The notes under the pieces are model-generated. The model saw only the letters and a program-made list of their open reading frames with translations, did not search any database and was not told where the DNA came from. Both the position numbers and the translations under genes were made by a program. Below, piece by piece: positions 4,754-6,130 of a stretch of DNA of 6,130 nt. How positions within the stretch are numbered: position 1 is the stretch's first letter; every line of letters starts with the position of its first letter. The DNA is taken from assembly GCA_016208525.1 (NCBI GenBank), contig JACQYJ010000047.1, positions 1 to 6,130 on the forward strand, read 5' to 3'. This DNA is from Deltaproteobacteria bacterium (GTDB taxonomy: Bacteria > Desulfobacterota > JAENJC01).

Positions 4754-4792
4754 TTGACTTATTAAGTTTAATAAATTATTATAATTAATAAT
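4754..4792 (+). promoter_or_regulatory. higBA promoter with two operator dyads
   Basis: TTGACT (4754-4759), a 17-bp spacer and TATTAT (4777-4782) form a near-consensus sigma70 promoter. Two dyads tile it: TTATTAA-GT-TTAATAA (4759-4774), filling most of the spacer, and ATTATTA-TAAT-TAATAAT (4775-4792), covering the -10 box, the expected transcription start and the first bases of the start codon. Their centres are 17 bp apart. The arms are perfect in both, although AT-rich DNA makes dyads easier by chance. They are good candidates for HigA or HigBA binding. The expected transcription start, about 4788-4790, leaves almost no leader before the ATG at 4791. Confidence 0.65.
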
Positions 4793-5063
4793 GTGGCATA
4801 TTAAAGAGCATCGAAGCACAGAAAAAATATGTGAGAAATTGCCGTCAGAAGTTGTTAAGAAATACGAACTTTGGAAAGACCTTGTGTTCAGGCATGGGCC
4901 GGAAAAATTAAGAGAGTTTCCAGGGTTTCATGATGAAAAATTAAAAGGGAAACGGGAAGGACAACGTTCATCCCGTTTGAGTTTACAGTTTAGGGTTATT
5001 TATACCGTGGAACGAGATATTATCACTGTTTTTGTTTTAGAGATAACACCACACAATTATTAG
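4791..5063 (+). CDS. higB: RelE/HigB-family mRNA interferase toxin
   Basis: The 90-residue protein has the length and pattern of RelE-superfamily HigB toxins: an N-terminal helix pair (KLPSEVVKKYELWKDLV), the GFHDEKLKG turn, a basic RSSRLSLQFRVIY beta segment (R59, R62, R68, Y71) and a C-terminal PHNY (H88, Y90). Such toxins cut mRNA at the ribosome during translation and are neutralised by an Xre-type HigA. The downstream gene is an Xre antitoxin, and toxin-first order is the hallmark of higBA. No Shine-Dalgarno sequence precedes the ATG; the upstream bases are pure A/T and the promoter suggests a leaderless or nearly leaderless message, in contrast to the strong site before the antitoxin. 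This would favour more antitoxin than toxin. The exact subfamily name (HigB versus other RelE-like) is less certain than the superfamily. Confidence 0.9.
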   Translation: MWHIKEHRSTEKICEKLPSEVVKKYELWKDLVFRHGPEKLREFPGFHDEKLKGKREGQRSSRLSLQFRVIYTVERDIITVFVLEITPHNY

Positions 5064-5071
5064 GAGGATTT

Positions 5072-5350
5072 ATGCGCACACTTAGCCATAATCAATTTGT
5101 TGCAGCAAAACCCCATGCAAGCCTTACAACAGGCGAAGTTATTAGAATGCTTCGTGAGTTGAAGGGTTGGACTCAAATCGAGCTTGCTGAACACTCTGGT
5201 ATTAGCGCAACAAATATTAGTCTCCTGGAAAATGGAAAGGTAGATATTGGTAAGAAACGTGCAGAACAGTTAGCAAAAGCATTTGATATCCATCCCGCTA
5301 TTATCATGTTTCCTGAGTACGAGGTAGCGGAAATCAAAAAAGCTGCCTAA
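5072..5350 (+). CDS. higA: Xre-family HTH antitoxin, HigA-like
   Basis: The 92-residue protein is mostly a single Xre/Cro helix-turn-helix at residues about 19-75 (RELKGWTQIELAEHSGISAT, then ISLLENGKVDIG), with a short C-terminal tail. HigA antitoxins bind the toxin and repress the operon by contacting dyads in the promoter. It starts 8 nt after higB with a perfect AGGAGG 5 nt upstream of the ATG, so it is better initiated than the toxin. The two dyads over the promoter are its probable targets. mnmE begins 12 nt after its stop with no clear terminator between, so higBA transcription may continue into mnmE. Confidence 0.9.
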   Translation: MRTLSHNQFVAAKPHASLTTGEVIRMLRELKGWTQIELAEHSGISATNISLLENGKVDIGKKRAEQLAKAFDIHPAIIMFPEYEVAEIKKAA

Positions 5351-5362
5351 TTTAGAGAGATA

Positions 5363-6130
5363 ATGAAGATATACGAATCCGACACAATTGCTGCTATTGC
5401 CACTCCCACAGGGGAAGGGGGGATAGGTATTGTTCGACTTAGCGGCGGTCTTTGCCCCGAAATTGCAGGGAGAATATTAAAGAGGAAGGCATCAGGCCCG
5501 TGGGAATCCCACAGGCTTTATTACGGCCACGTCATTGATCCTGAAACAGGCGTGATAGTGGATGAGTCGTTATGCGTCCTGATGAAGGCTCCCGGCAGCT
5601 ATACAAGGGAGGATGTGCTGGAGATCCACTGCCACGGAGGATCACTTGCAACAGAGCTGGTTCTGGAACTTGCATTGAGGATCGGTGCAAGGCCGGCTGA
5701 GCCGGGAGAGTTCACAAAAAGGGCATTCCTGAATGGCCGCATAGACCTTACCCAGGCAGAGGCAGTCGTAGACCTGATCCGGGCAAAGACATCGGCAGGA
5801 CAATTTGCCGCATCGGAACAATTGACCGGAAGGCTTTACGGTGAGCTTATGGATGCGAAGAAGAGACTATTATCCGTTCTTGTTCATCTTGAGGCATACA
5901 TAGACTTTCCGGAAGAGGATATTGAGCTTTCTACAAAAGAGGGGTTTCTCAACTCCCTGACTGAAGTCTCCTCACTGTTGAATCGCCTTGTCTCATCCTA
6001 CGAAGAGGGGAAGATATACAGGGACGGCCTGACTACAGTAATTATAGGGAGGCCTAATGTGGGAAAGTCGTCCCTTTTAAACCAGCTGCTAAAGGAAAAG
6101 AGGGCAATCGTGACCTGGTTTATTGTTGTC
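5363..6130 (+). CDS. mnmE: tRNA uridine-5-carboxymethylaminomethyl modification GTPase MnmE (TrmE), 5' part
   Basis: The 256 codons present cover about the first half of MnmE (normally about 450-460 residues), a GTPase that works with MnmG to modify the wobble uridine of certain tRNAs. The N-terminal tetrahydrofolate-binding domain is clear: DTIAAIATPTGEGGIGIVRLSG (residues 7-28), then APGSYTREDVLEIHCHGG, PGEFTKRAFLNGRIDLTQAEAV and the helical segment FPEEDIE. The G domain begins with the P-loop GRPNVGKS (229-236). After KRAIVT (residue 251), where MnmE proteins nearly always continue with a DIPGTTRD-like G2 motif, this frame reads WFIVV and the window ends. The last 15 bases therefore do not look like mnmE. 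The ATG at 5363 has only a weak GAGAG-type ribosome site and follows higA by 12 nt. Confidence 0.93.
   Translation, partial: MKIYESDTIAAIATPTGEGGIGIVRLSGGLCPEIAGRILKRKASGPWESHRLYYGHVIDPETGVIVDESLCVLMKAPGSYTREDVLEIHCHGGSLATELVLELALRIGARPAEPGEFTKRAFLNGRIDLTQAEAVVDLIRAKTSAGQFAASEQLTGRLYGELMDAKKRLLSVLVHLEAYIDFPEEDIELSTKEGFLNSLTEVSSLLNRLVSSYEEGKIYRDGLTTVIIGRPNVGKSSLLNQLLKEKRAIVTWFIVV

Noticed and set aside
4780..4785. Perfect TATAAT as the higBA -10 box
   Set aside because: It would be 20 bp from TTGACT, too long for sigma70, and would put the transcription start inside the gene; TATTAT at 17 bp fits better.

Overview
The window is bacterial chromosomal DNA of moderate GC content with strong Shine-Dalgarno sites and E. 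coli-like sigma70 promoters. A FabI-type enoyl-ACP reductase, a molybdate/tungstate-type ABC ATPase with a TOBE domain, a half-size TauE/SafE permease and MnmE, together with abundant toxin-antitoxin genes and GC-rich palindromic repeats, suggest a free-living Gram-negative lineage such as Nitrospirota or Desulfobacterota. That placement is inference from general gene style; no marker gene settles it.

Layout. A divergent intergenic region (4511-4790) splits the window. Leftward on the minus strand lie fabI (3740-4510), an ABC transporter ATPase (2588-3712), a TauE/SafE half-permease (2170-2532), a vapB antitoxin (1894-2094), a vapC toxin with no ATG/GTG/TTG start (1493-1897), an Xre + Panacea (DUF4065) regulator (515-1339), a second VapC/PIN toxin without an upstream vapB (52-441), and the first 14 codons of another gene (1-42). 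Rightward on the plus strand lie a higBA pair (4791-5350) and the 5' part of mnmE (5363-6130), whose reading departs from the conserved MnmE sequence in the last 15 bases.

How it fits together. Housekeeping genes (fabI, mnmE, transporter parts) are interleaved with a dense cluster of toxin-antitoxin genes: canonical vapBC, a Panacea-type regulator next to an orphan VapC, and reverse-order higBA. Each TA unit has its own visible dyad in or near a promoter, as expected for autorepressed modules.

Most notable points: (a) the vapC at 1493-1897 looks complete but begins with ATA where a single G-to-A change would have destroyed an ATGA overlap with vapB; (b) an Xre-Panacea protein, a VapC and a possible ribbon-helix-helix ORF form a compact, non-canonical candidate TA locus; (c) the ABC ATPase has Cys in place of Ser/Thr after the Walker A lysine and starts inside two adjacent heptanucleotide repeat arrays; (d) higB appears nearly leaderless, with two perfect-armed dyads over its promoter and start codon.
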